Source: Xanthocytophaga flava (GTDB lineage Bacteria > Bacteroidota > Bacteroidia > Cytophagales > 172606-1). Taken from it: DNA of 64,000 bases. Below the pieces are notes generated by a model. It ran no database searches, was not told the origin of the DNA, and saw nothing but the letters and a program-made list of their open reading frames with translations. Shown here in pieces: positions 19,531 to 27,201 of this stretch (its first letter is position 1; every line of letters begins with the position of its first letter). Location: NCBI GenBank assembly GCA_030068525.1, contig JASJOS010000018.1, positions 173,661 to 237,660 on the forward strand, read 5' to 3'. The position numbers and the translations under genes were made by a program.

Positions 19531-20100
19531 ATGGCAGGCAAGTCGTTATTCACTATTGTTTCTTATAATGAAGCAATTCCTGAAGTACAAAAAATTTATG
19601 ATGAAACTAAAAAGGAGTTAGGGATTCCGTTTGTACTTAACTGGTTTAAATGCCAGGGGAATAATGCCATCTTACTGAGAGGAAACTGGGAAAAGCTTAG
19701 ATCTACATTGATCATGGGCAATGTTCCCAACCTTGTAAAACAGTTGATTATTTATAATGTATCCAGCAAACGCAAATGTGAATACTGCGCTACCGCACAT
19801 GCCATATTTGCCAATATGATGGGCAAAGCGATAGGTGGTAATGACTTTATTATTACAGAGAACCAGGATAGCGACATAATTCCTGTTAGCTACAAAACTG
19901 CTTTACGGGTTGTGACCAAAGGAGCTTTACATCCGGAAACAATCGGACAAGAGGACTTTGATGAACTATACGAAGCTGGTTTTGATTCAGGTGAAATTCA
20001 GGAACTAATGGCGCAAGCCGACTTAGTCAATATGCTTAATACCATTGCTGACATCTCAGGAATTAAAGTTGATAATGAATTACTCGAAATTGAAGTTTAA
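19531..20100 (+). CDS. Carboxymuconolactone decarboxylase (AhpD-like) family protein
   Basis: The 189-residue, all-helical protein has the CMD/AhpD active-site motif CEYCATAH, with Cys83, Cys86 and His90, the thiol pair and histidine used in peroxidase-linked disulphide chemistry. The N-terminal sequence around PEVQKIYDETKKELG is the usual CMD opening. It is probably a thiol-dependent peroxidase partner or reductase. It is followed 11 bases later by the H-box protein gene and then a receiver gene in an apparent operon, which suggests a redox input to signalling, though this is inferred from order only. Confidence 0.88.
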   Translation: MAGKSLFTIVSYNEAIPEVQKIYDETKKELGIPFVLNWFKCQGNNAILLRGNWEKLRSTLIMGNVPNLVKQLIIYNVSSKRKCEYCATAHAIFANMMGKAIGGNDFIITENQDSDIIPVSYKTALRVVTKGALHPETIGQEDFDELYEAGFDSGEIQELMAQADLVNMLNTIADISGIKVDNELLEIEV

Positions 20101-20111
20101 TTTCCTGATCA

Positions 20112-20963
20112 TTGAGTAACCCATTAGAATTCAGATATCGTCTTGTGTATGAGTCGCTGGCCAAACTGACTACTCATCTGAATCATTCAGAAACGCTCGA
20201 CGAGGTACAGCATTGTTTGCAAAGGCACCTGAAATATCTCTTTGACTCTCAACTAGTCAGATTTGGCTACTATCAGGACGGACAATATATCATTTATTCA
20301 GTTTTTAAGGCTGAAAGCCGATTGGAAACAGGCAGTACAAAAATATTCTGGGAACATGAACACATATTACAAAAGCAGGAAATCCCGGTTGTACTGGATA
20401 ACCTTTCCAATCTTGATGTCAGAGCAGAAACGTATCCGATTCCATTGAAAGAGGTATGTGATAAAATATGGGGCTGGCATTTTCCTTTTGGAACTGCTAG
20501 CGGAATGGTAGTATCTGTATTTTCTGGAGAAAACAAACTATTTTCTCAGACAGATATTCCTGTACTAAAGATTGTATCTGAAAGTTTATATTCCCGAATC
20601 TTTACCATTTGTCTGATTCAGGAACTGGATCAACGAAAGCAGGATTTACTGATCGCACTGGAAGATGTACAGGAAAAAAACCGAATTGTTTCAGATCTCG
20701 TACATAAACAGGAGGAAATTATTCAGCAACGAACCCATGAGTTACAGAGAAAAAATGAAAAACTATTAGAACTATCAAAGCTCAATGCCCATTCAGTTCG
20801 GGAACCATTATCCAGGATACTGGGACTGATACAGGTAGCAGAACTTATATATAGTAACGAAATTCAACCAGAATGGTTGGCAATGTTACAGGTATCCTCA
20901 CAAGACCTGGACTCTGCCTTACAAAATGTTATACAGCTCACAGATCGGGAGATCTTAAAATAA
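20112..20963 (+). CDS. GAF-like and H-box (HisKA-like) protein lacking the ATPase domain
   Basis: The 283-residue protein has a GAF-like N-terminal domain (about 10-165), a coiled coil (about 170-220) and a HisKA-type dimerisation segment, LNAHSVREPLSRILGLIQVAE, with candidate phospho-acceptor His227. It ends at residue 283, right after the second dimerisation helix, and no HATPase domain follows in any frame. It therefore cannot phosphorylate itself and may serve as a phosphotransfer scaffold for the receiver encoded 13 bases downstream. The start is TTG, because the frame has a stop four codons upstream region (TGA at 20106-20108) and no ATG before the GAF domain. Confidence 0.8.
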   Translation: MSNPLEFRYRLVYESLAKLTTHLNHSETLDEVQHCLQRHLKYLFDSQLVRFGYYQDGQYIIYSVFKAESRLETGSTKIFWEHEHILQKQEIPVVLDNLSNLDVRAETYPIPLKEVCDKIWGWHFPFGTASGMVVSVFSGENKLFSQTDIPVLKIVSESLYSRIFTICLIQELDQRKQDLLIALEDVQEKNRIVSDLVHKQEEIIQQRTHELQRKNEKLLELSKLNAHSVREPLSRILGLIQVAELIYSNEIQPEWLAMLQVSSQDLDSALQNVIQLTDREILK

Positions 20964-20976
20964 ACTTAGTAGAGGT

Positions 20977-21354
20977 ATGCCGAAGAAAGTAATGTTAGTA
21001 GACGACATGGAGATTGCAAACTTTATCTCCAAAAAAATCATTCAGAATACCTTGGGTGATGTAGAAGTATATGATTTTACAAGTCCGAAATTGGCGTATG
21101 AACAAATTGAAGAGATCCACCCTGATATTATTTTATTGGATCTGAACATGCCTGTTATGGATGGATGGGCATTTCTGGAACGGATGCAGGCAGAAAATAA
21201 ACAGGATTATAAAGTCTTGATCCTAACTTCTTCTACCAGTGAAGTTGACAAAGAAAAAGGTATGCAGTTTTCCAATGTACTTAATTTTTGCTCCAAACCA
21301 CTTAACAAAGAACTTCTTGTAAGCTTCTTTCTGACAGAAAAGCTGTCTGCCTGA
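20977..21354 (+). CDS. Single-domain response regulator (receiver)
   Basis: The 125-residue protein is a stand-alone CheY-like receiver. It shows the acidic pair Asp9-Asp10, phospho-acceptor Asp55 in ILLDLNMPVMDGW, Thr84/Ser85 and Lys107 in CSKPL. It has no output domain. Sequence style (LNMPVMDG, long loop after) is that of the receivers that pair with phytochrome-like or orphan kinases in Cytophagales. The gene ends a three-gene unit with the AhpD-like and H-box genes. An AGAGG sequence just before the ATG is one of few SD-like sites in the window. Confidence 0.93.
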   Translation: MPKKVMLVDDMEIANFISKKIIQNTLGDVEVYDFTSPKLAYEQIEEIHPDIILLDLNMPVMDGWAFLERMQAENKQDYKVLILTSSTSEVDKEKGMQFSNVLNFCSKPLNKELLVSFFLTEKLSA

Positions 21355-21362
21355 TAGAAGTA

Positions 21363-21430
21363 TTACAAAACAGAAAATGGTCAAACCAGCAATTTCAATT
21401 GTGTGGGTTTGACCATTTTCTGTTTTGTAA
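21363..21430. terminator. Bidirectional terminator with 25-base arms
   Basis: Arms 21363-21387 and 21406-21430 are perfect reverse complements around an 18-base loop. The stem contains AAAACAGAAAA on the left and TTTTCTGTTTT on the right. It lies 9 bases after the receiver stop and 9 bases before the end of the convergent DUF6515 gene. Confidence 0.9.
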
Positions 21431-21438
21431 GCTATTGC

Positions 21439-22017
21439 CTAATCATCCAGATTGCCAACCACTTCATATTGTGTCCCAGAAGCTGTCACTACAGGTTTAT
21501 ACAAAAGGTCATCAAACTCATAGTAATTCTCTCCATCAATTGTCACTTCATCCACATTATCTTCTGGTAAATTGGGTACTACTGTACCTATTACAGGCTC
21601 TATTGTTTCATACTCATTGTCTACCTGCTTGTAGTAAGCACCCTGATAATAATAATGAGGAGTACCTCCAATAACAATATTTGTATACCCAACAGGTAAA
21701 ACCCTAATACGCACACCCCTGGGAGGAGCAATTACGGTATATACATTGTTAACCTGTGTATGATAAAATCCATTGTAATAATAGTAGTTTCGTCCACGGG
21801 ATACTACAGTTACATGGCCTGCAGGTAAGACAGTCACAGTTCGAACACGTCTTGGTCTCACCACCACTACTTTAGCACGTGGATAACGACGGACAGGTCT
21901 GGCTCTGACAACCCGTACTCGTTCTACCCTTCTGTGTGCATGTCGTTGAGCAAACAAGTCACTCTCTACTGAAGTCAGCAGACTTATCAATAAAGTTGCA
22001 AAAACTATTATTTTCAT
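21439..22017 (-). CDS. DUF6515 family secreted protein
   Basis: The 192-residue protein has a signal peptide (MKIIVFATLLISLLTSVES), then a very basic Arg/Val-rich segment (about 25-65) with RVRVVRARPVRRYPRAKVVVV, then two related tyrosine-rich modules (GRNYYYYNGFYHTQVNNVYTVI and GTPHYYYQGAYYKQVDNEYETI) each closing with a P-x-G-V/I stretch, and an acidic C-terminal third module (GENYYEFDDLLYKPV). This matches the DUF6515 pattern. Function is unknown; it is probably an envelope protein. The ATG at 22015-22017 begins the signal peptide; an upstream TTG was rejected. Confidence 0.85.
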   Translation of the reverse strand: MKIIVFATLLISLLTSVESDLFAQRHAHRRVERVRVVRARPVRRYPRAKVVVVRPRRVRTVTVLPAGHVTVVSRGRNYYYYNGFYHTQVNNVYTVIAPPRGVRIRVLPVGYTNIVIGGTPHYYYQGAYYKQVDNEYETIEPVIGTVVPNLPEDNVDEVTIDGENYYEFDDLLYKPVVTASGTQYEVVGNLDD

Positions 22018-22370
22018 TATTCGTTTGTTAAAAGTTGTATTCAATCAGACCAGAAAATCTGCAGAAGGTTTAATTCTCCGATTTACTTAGTCCAATATAG
22101 CGTCTATAGTAAAGATCAAACAATTCATAATGACAGGATTAATTACACAAAAGACAGAAGAATAAAGTACTGGTAGAAGAAAGAGAACTATAGTTTATCA
22201 GAAAAACCAGCTGTTTTCTTATCTGAGATACAGTAATTAGCTGACATCCCAACCCATTTTGTCTAGCATAAGAATAACTACCTAAATCAAGATGTATCAG
22301 AATGAGATTAGTCTTACATTTGATTGCTGGAATCATCCGGTTTTGTTTTATTTAATTTATCTTTATTTCA
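22018..22370. other. Divergent intergenic region with a promoter-like element
   Basis: This 353-base spacer separates divergent genes. TACATTTG at 22315-22322 fits the TAnnTTTG -7 element and lies 48 bases before the hexosaminidase start; the expected -33 element is not clear. I see no gene here. Confidence 0.45.
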
Positions 22371-24671
22371 ATGAGTTTCTGTTTAGTAAAACGTGTATTT
22401 CTTATGCTGACAGCAGGTTTTCTCTGCCAGATCAGCTGGGCGCAAACTACGGAATACCCCATTATTCCCTACCCCACAACATTGGTCGAGAAGGAAGGAC
22501 AATTTACAATTACGGCCAAAACCAATCTTTCATTGGCTAAAAATGCAGCTTTATTTGCCAACGAAGCAAACCAGTTGAAAGACATTATCAAAAATGCCAC
22601 AGGTATTACGTTGTCTTCCAAAAAATCAAAAGGAGGCTCAGTTATCCTGTTTCAGCAAGACCCGGGCATTGCCAATCCGGAGGGATATCACCTCACAATT
22701 ACTCCAGAACTAGTAACTATTACAGCAAAAACTCCGGCGGGTATGTTTCGGGCAATCCAAACACTGCGTCAGTTATTGCCTGTTAAAGCTTCATCTTCAC
22801 AATCTGTTACTATACCTGCTGCAGAAATTAAAGATGAACCTTTGTACACATGGCGCGGAATGCATCTGGATGTTTCACGTCATTTCTTCTCAGTAGAGTA
22901 TCTGAAAAAATATATTGATCTGCTGGCTCTTTATAAAATGAATAAACTGCACCTGCATCTCACAGATGATCAGGGTTGGCGAATTGAAATCAAGAAATAT
23001 CCTAAACTAACAGAACAGGGAGCCTGGAGAACATTCAACAACCAGGATTCAACCTGTATGAAAAGAGCCAAGGATAATCCTGACTTTGAGATTGATACGA
23101 AACATATTGTACAAAAAGATGGAAAAACAATGTACGGAGGATTTTATACCCAGCAACAAATGAAAGATATCATCGCTTTTGCTGCAGCCCGACACATTGA
23201 AATTATTCCTGAAATAGACATGCCTGGTCATATGATGGCAGCTATCAAAGCATATCCTTATCTGAGTTGCAGTGGAAATACCGGCTGGGGTAAAGATTTC
23301 TCGACACCTATTTGTCCTTGTAATGAAGCCACATATCAGTTTGCTCAGGATGTGTATAGTGAGATCATAGATCTGTTCCCAAGCGAATATGTTCATCTTG
23401 GAGCTGATGAAGTTGAAAAGACCAGTTGGGCACAGGCAGATGTTTGCAAGGAACTTATGCAAAAAGAAGGAATCAAGAATGTCAATGAATTGCAAAGCTA
23501 CTTTGTGCACCGCATGGAAAAATTCTTCCACTCAAAAGGTAAAAAGCTAATTGGCTGGGATGAAATTCTGGAAGGCGGAATTAATCCATCAGCGATTGTG
23601 ATGTACTGGCGCAGTTGGGTACCTCAGGCACCCATCAAAGCAGCCAAAAATGGAAATCAGGTAATTATGACACCGGGCACCCCTTTGTATTTCGACTCCC
23701 CTCCTGATAAAAATTCCGTATACAATGTGTATCATTTTCAGGTTATACCCAAAGGCCTAAGTGAAGCAGAAGGAAAAGCAATCATAGGTGCACAAGCCAA
23801 TATGTGGACAGAATATATTCCTTCCGAAAAACGTGCTGACTATATGTTTATGCCTCGTATGACAGCCTTAGCAGAGGTACTATGGACACATAAGGATCTA
23901 TACAAGTCTTATCAAAGCAGATTGATTCAACACTACGGCCGACTGGAAACAATGGGTGTACACTACCGTATTCCGGATTTGACAGGTTTTACAGGAGAAA
24001 ACGTATTTACGGATCAGGCTGTACTAACGGTTCAAAAACCACTTCAGGAGTTAACTATTCGCTATACAACAGATGGAAGCTTACCTCAGGCGACATCTTC
24101 TGTACTCCCTTCTTCTCTTACCATAAAAACACCTTCTACTATCAAAGTAGCAGCCTTTACGCAGTCTGGATCACGTGGCGATATTTACCCGCTTTCCTAC
24201 AAACAGGAAACGTACGCTGAACCGGCTTCTGTTGCAAACCCTGTGCAGGGACTACAGTGTACCTACTACCCTGAGTACTTCCTGAATACTACTCAAATCA
24301 AAACCAAGAAGGCCGCGGGTACTTCTGTAGTTAAAACAGTAGTTGTACCTCAGGAAGCTACAGCAGGTAGTTTCGGACTCACTTACAGAGGATATCTGAA
24401 CATACCAGAAACAGGTGTATATAGCTTCTATCTGACTTGTGATGATGGTGGTGTATTGCGTGTAGCAGGTCGAGAAGTAGTCAACAACGATGGTCAGCAT
24501 TCGGCTATTGAAAAAAGCGGACAAGTAGCGCTTAAAAAGGGCTTGCAGCCTATCGAGATTGATTTTATTGAAGGTGGGGGCGGTTATGCGCTTAAACTAC
24601 AGTACAGTCTGGGTAATGAAACGCCTAAAGATATTCCTGCGAGCTGGCTTGTTCAACCTCAAAACAAATAA
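22371..24671 (+). CDS. Secreted beta-N-acetylhexosaminidase, GH20 with C-terminal PA14 domain
   Basis: The 766-residue protein has a signal peptide (to about residue 25, ...SWAQ), a GH20b N-terminal domain (about 30-155) and a GH20 catalytic barrel (about 158-510). Key motifs are HLTDDQGWRIEIKKYP and HLGADEVEK, with the Asp346-Glu347 pair used in substrate-assisted catalysis. A chitobiase-like C-terminal Ig segment (about 545-620) and a PA14 domain (about 635-762) follow. It should release terminal GlcNAc from chitin fragments or glycans, probably outside the cytoplasm. It is a paralogue of the GH20 at 41794-43695, which lacks PA14. It has its own terminator. Confidence 0.95.
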   Translation: MSFCLVKRVFLMLTAGFLCQISWAQTTEYPIIPYPTTLVEKEGQFTITAKTNLSLAKNAALFANEANQLKDIIKNATGITLSSKKSKGGSVILFQQDPGIANPEGYHLTITPELVTITAKTPAGMFRAIQTLRQLLPVKASSSQSVTIPAAEIKDEPLYTWRGMHLDVSRHFFSVEYLKKYIDLLALYKMNKLHLHLTDDQGWRIEIKKYPKLTEQGAWRTFNNQDSTCMKRAKDNPDFEIDTKHIVQKDGKTMYGGFYTQQQMKDIIAFAAARHIEIIPEIDMPGHMMAAIKAYPYLSCSGNTGWGKDFSTPICPCNEATYQFAQDVYSEIIDLFPSEYVHLGADEVEKTSWAQADVCKELMQKEGIKNVNELQSYFVHRMEKFFHSKGKKLIGWDEILEGGINPSAIVMYWRSWVPQAPIKAAKNGNQVIMTPGTPLYFDSPPDKNSVYNVYHFQVIPKGLSEAEGKAIIGAQANMWTEYIPSEKRADYMFMPRMTALAEVLWTHKDLYKSYQSRLIQHYGRLETMGVHYRIPDLTGFTGENVFTDQAVLTVQKPLQELTIRYTTDGSLPQATSSVLPSSLTIKTPSTIKVAAFTQSGSRGDIYPLSYKQETYAEPASVANPVQGLQCTYYPEYFLNTTQIKTKKAAGTSVVKTVVVPQEATAGSFGLTYRGYLNIPETGVYSFYLTCDDGGVLRVAGREVVNNDGQHSAIEKSGQVALKKGLQPIEIDFIEGGGGYALKLQYSLGNETPKDIPASWLVQPQNK

Positions 24672-24693
24672 TAGTCAGGCATTATATTTATAT

Positions 24694-24737
24694 AGTACAT
24701 TACTACAGGTTTATACCTGCCAGTAATGTACTTTTTA
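24694..24737 (+). terminator. Terminator of the GH20-PA14 gene
   Basis: AGTACATTACT (24694-24704) pairs with AGTAATGTACT (24722-24732), with an inner CAGG/CCTG stem, and is followed by TTTTTATTT. Confidence 0.88.
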
Positions 24738-24765
24738 TTTTATCTTTATTCCTGTTCATACCATT

Positions 24766-25458
24766 ATGTCAATTGCAAACCATAGCTGGGATCTGAGTAT
24801 ACCAGAAGCAATAGCGTTACAAAAAGAACTACGTACTCAAATACAACTCACGCCTCTTGATAAAGAGATACGATATGTAGCGGGTACGGATATTTCCTTT
24901 AATAAATTCTCAGATACTGTATATGCAGGCATTGTTGTGTTAGACCTAACAACCTTGCAGGAAGTAGCTCGTTCTATGGTTGTAACAGAAACACATTTTC
25001 CCTATGTACCTGGTCTGTTGTCATTTCGCGAGATTCCTGCTTTGCTGCAAGCCTGGGAACAGCTAACCTTTAAACCAGATCTTTTAATTGTAGATGGTCA
25101 TGGCATTGCTCATCCAAGGCGACTAGGGATTGCTACCCATCTGGGTCTGGCGTTGGATATGCCCACCATTGGTTGTGGTAAAAGCCGGCTGACAGGTACC
25201 TATACCCTACCAGATAATGAACCAGGTTCTACCTCTCCTTTATGGGATCGCCAGGATCAAATTGGTATAGTATTACGTAGTAAGCGAAACACACTACCGC
25301 TATTTATATCTCCTGGTCACAAAATCACCTTTGCAGAAAGTGTTACGATAGTGCAGAAATGTATTACCAAATACCGACTTCCGGAAACTACCCGAAAAGT
25401 ACATGATGCAGTAAATGCCCTACGTATTGCTTACAAAGATCCAGCATCTCCAGCCTGA
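24766..25458 (+). CDS. nfi: Endonuclease V
   Basis: The 230-residue protein aligns with deoxyinosine 3'-endonuclease. Catalytic acidic residues are Asp42 in AGTDISF, Glu89 in SFREIP and Asp110 in VDGHGIAHPRRLG; PYVPGLLSFRE is the wedge motif region. GCGKSRLTG is also typical. It cuts DNA one base 3' to deaminated bases such as inosine, starting repair. The gene stands alone, 33 bases after the upstream terminator. An ATG start fits the family length. Confidence 0.95.
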   Translation: MSIANHSWDLSIPEAIALQKELRTQIQLTPLDKEIRYVAGTDISFNKFSDTVYAGIVVLDLTTLQEVARSMVVTETHFPYVPGLLSFREIPALLQAWEQLTFKPDLLIVDGHGIAHPRRLGIATHLGLALDMPTIGCGKSRLTGTYTLPDNEPGSTSPLWDRQDQIGIVLRSKRNTLPLFISPGHKITFAESVTIVQKCITKYRLPETTRKVHDAVNALRIAYKDPASPA

Positions 25459-26030
25459 TAAAGATAATTTCATATACTTTTCAGCTCTTAACTCTAATAT
25501 CCTATTTTCCCATCAAATAAATCCTATTAACATTTAATAATAACTCATACTTTCAAAACCAATTTTTATCCATACAAAACTAATCTTTCACTCTGCTTCT
25601 TTAAATTCGCTATTGCATATAAAGTGTAAATACCTAATATAGAACCTATTACTAAAAAACATACTTAAAAATAGTTCTTACATCCATAAATTGTCCATCA
25701 GAATACTTCTCTTAAGTATAAAATTCGCATAAATAACTGTAAATCAATATTTTATAATTAATAAAATTTTTATTAATTATTTTCAATAAAAAAATATTTT
25801 TTCTTTTCTAGATTGAAACTGCAATTTCCCACAAATTTCTTACATGCTTCTATAAGTCCAATTCCTCACCTAACTCACTAAATACCCATTAAATTCATAA
25901 GTCCAATTACTCATTTTTCTTTTATATTCTGAATGCAGCGATAATAGCTTTTTCTTAACTAATTATCTATATCGCCACAGAATAATACAATAAAAAGACC
26001 CGCCTATTTAATATAACCACGAAAAATATT

Positions 26031-26214
26031 GTACTTTTCTTATAGTATGTAAGAGAGCAGTCTTTCAGTTATCTCCCGATAACTGCATGCAATATTTTGT
26101 ACTTTTTCTGGCTCATAGTACTTTTCAAACATACCAATAGTACTTTTTCAACAGCTTTTTTTTGCTTTTTCCCCTTTTATTACGAATCTATTATTACATC
26201 CTGATTGTACTTTT
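26031..26214 (+). repeat. Five GTACTTTT motifs upstream of a secreted-protein gene
   Basis: GTACTTTT starts at 26031, 26099, 26118, 26140 and 26207, giving spacings 68, 19, 22 and 67. Several continue as TTTTCAA. All lie on the plus strand and within 320 bases of the gene start at 26348. They could be binding sites or decoy -7-like elements; chance in AT-rich DNA is possible. Confidence 0.4.
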
Positions 26215-26240
26215 TTCAATACAGAACTGCCGTACCTTTG
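26211..26240 (+). promoter_or_regulatory. Promoter candidate of the 197-residue secreted protein
   Basis: TACCTTTG at 26233-26240 is a full TAnnTTTG -7 element. A T-run at 26211-26216 stands about 17 bases upstream where the -33 element is expected. A start near 26247 would give a leader of about 100 bases. Confidence 0.45.
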
Positions 26241-26347
26241 TATCGTTGATTTACACAATCAACCATACAAAACCAAATCAATAAAAGTATAACCTTTAAA
26301 TCACCCATCTTAAAAATTACCTAAAATAACAATCAGCAATTATTACT

Positions 26348-26941
26348 ATGAAAACCTCTCTAATGTCATTCGCCCTTGCCCTTGTTCTTTCAGTTGCCAC
26401 TTTTGCCATGGACAATATCGATGACACTAAAAAAACTTCTTCAGCAACAATTACAACAACTAATCGTGCAGCCGTTTACAATCTGGTATATACATCTGCC
26501 AAAGCAGGTCTGGTAACAGTATCTATCAAAAATCAGGATGGTCTTGTTGTAATGCAGGAAGAAATTGAATCAGATAAAAAAGGATTTATCCGTCCATATA
26601 ACTTTACCGCAATGCCTGCAGGAAGCTACACACTGGTAGTAAAAGATGCAGCTGGCAAATCAGAATTATCATTGACTTATGCTCACACAGTGCTTAGCCC
26701 AGTGCGTAAGGCTGAGATCAAATCACTGGAAAGCAATAAATATCAGTTACGTCTGATAGGTAGCTCGGCAGAATCTATTGAGGTTACAATCTATAACCAG
26801 TTTGATCTGCCTGTTTACACTGAGACTTTAACACAAAAAGGAAGCTTTATCAGAACCTATGATTTAAGTAAAATGAAATCAGCTAAAAATCGGTTCGAGG
26901 TGAAAGCTAATGGTAAACTAATCAACCAGATTGAGTTATAA
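26348..26941 (+). CDS. Small secreted protein with two Ig-like repeats
   Basis: The 197-residue protein has a signal peptide (MKTSLMSFALALVLSVATFA). Two related halves of about 75 residues follow: the first contains VYNLVYTSAKAGLVTVSIKNQDGLVVMQEEI...GFIRPYNFTAMPAGSYTLVV, the second KYQLRLIGSSAESIEVTIYNQFDLPVYTETL...SFIRTYDLSKM. The pattern resembles the bacterial Ig-like or C-terminal sorting folds of Bacteroidota, but there is no clear type IX sorting tail. The function is unknown. The long AT-rich upstream region and strong terminator suggest a highly expressed single gene. Confidence 0.8.
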   Translation: MKTSLMSFALALVLSVATFAMDNIDDTKKTSSATITTTNRAAVYNLVYTSAKAGLVTVSIKNQDGLVVMQEEIESDKKGFIRPYNFTAMPAGSYTLVVKDAAGKSELSLTYAHTVLSPVRKAEIKSLESNKYQLRLIGSSAESIEVTIYNQFDLPVYTETLTQKGSFIRTYDLSKMKSAKNRFEVKANGKLINQIEL

Positions 26942-26974
26942 GAGTAGTGCACTTTATAGACTAGGCGTTTGTGC

Positions 26975-27009
26975 AAAACCCCAAGCTTTCTTAGCTTGGG
27001 GTTTTGTTT
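26975..27009 (+). terminator. Strong terminator
   Basis: AAAACCCCAAGCT (26975-26987) pairs perfectly with AGCTTGGGGTTTT (26993-27005) around TTCTT and is followed by GTTTTTG. Confidence 0.92.
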
Positions 27010-27201
27010 TTGTTTCCAAACAGTTGGCAATACACATTACAGTTTATAAAACAATATTTTTTATTGCAAAAATCATGTTTGTAATTTATATTTTGTACAT
27101 TCCGCTATAGTTGTTAGCAACCATAATCTAAGGTATCTGGCAAAGTACTGGCAGAATATGGACCATATGTTGGCTTGTATATTCTTTTAATTACTACCAG
27201 A

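Larger units (their letters stand above)
25459..26347. other. Very AT-rich intergenic region with repeated GTACTTTT
   Basis: No gene is supported in these 889 bases. The left two thirds are homopolymer-rich. The right third holds five GTACTTTT copies (26031-26214) and a good promoter candidate for the following secreted protein. Confidence 0.55.

Noticed and set aside
22139..22336. 65-codon minus-strand frame in the promoter region of the GH20-PA14 gene
   Set aside because: It covers the likely promoter and lacks domain or signal features.
26031..26214. GTACTTTT repeats as a CRISPR or satellite array
   Set aside because: The repeats are only eight bases long and irregularly spaced.
26348..26941. 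Type IX secretion cargo
   Set aside because: The C-terminus lacks the usual sorting-domain motifs, so the sorting route was left open.
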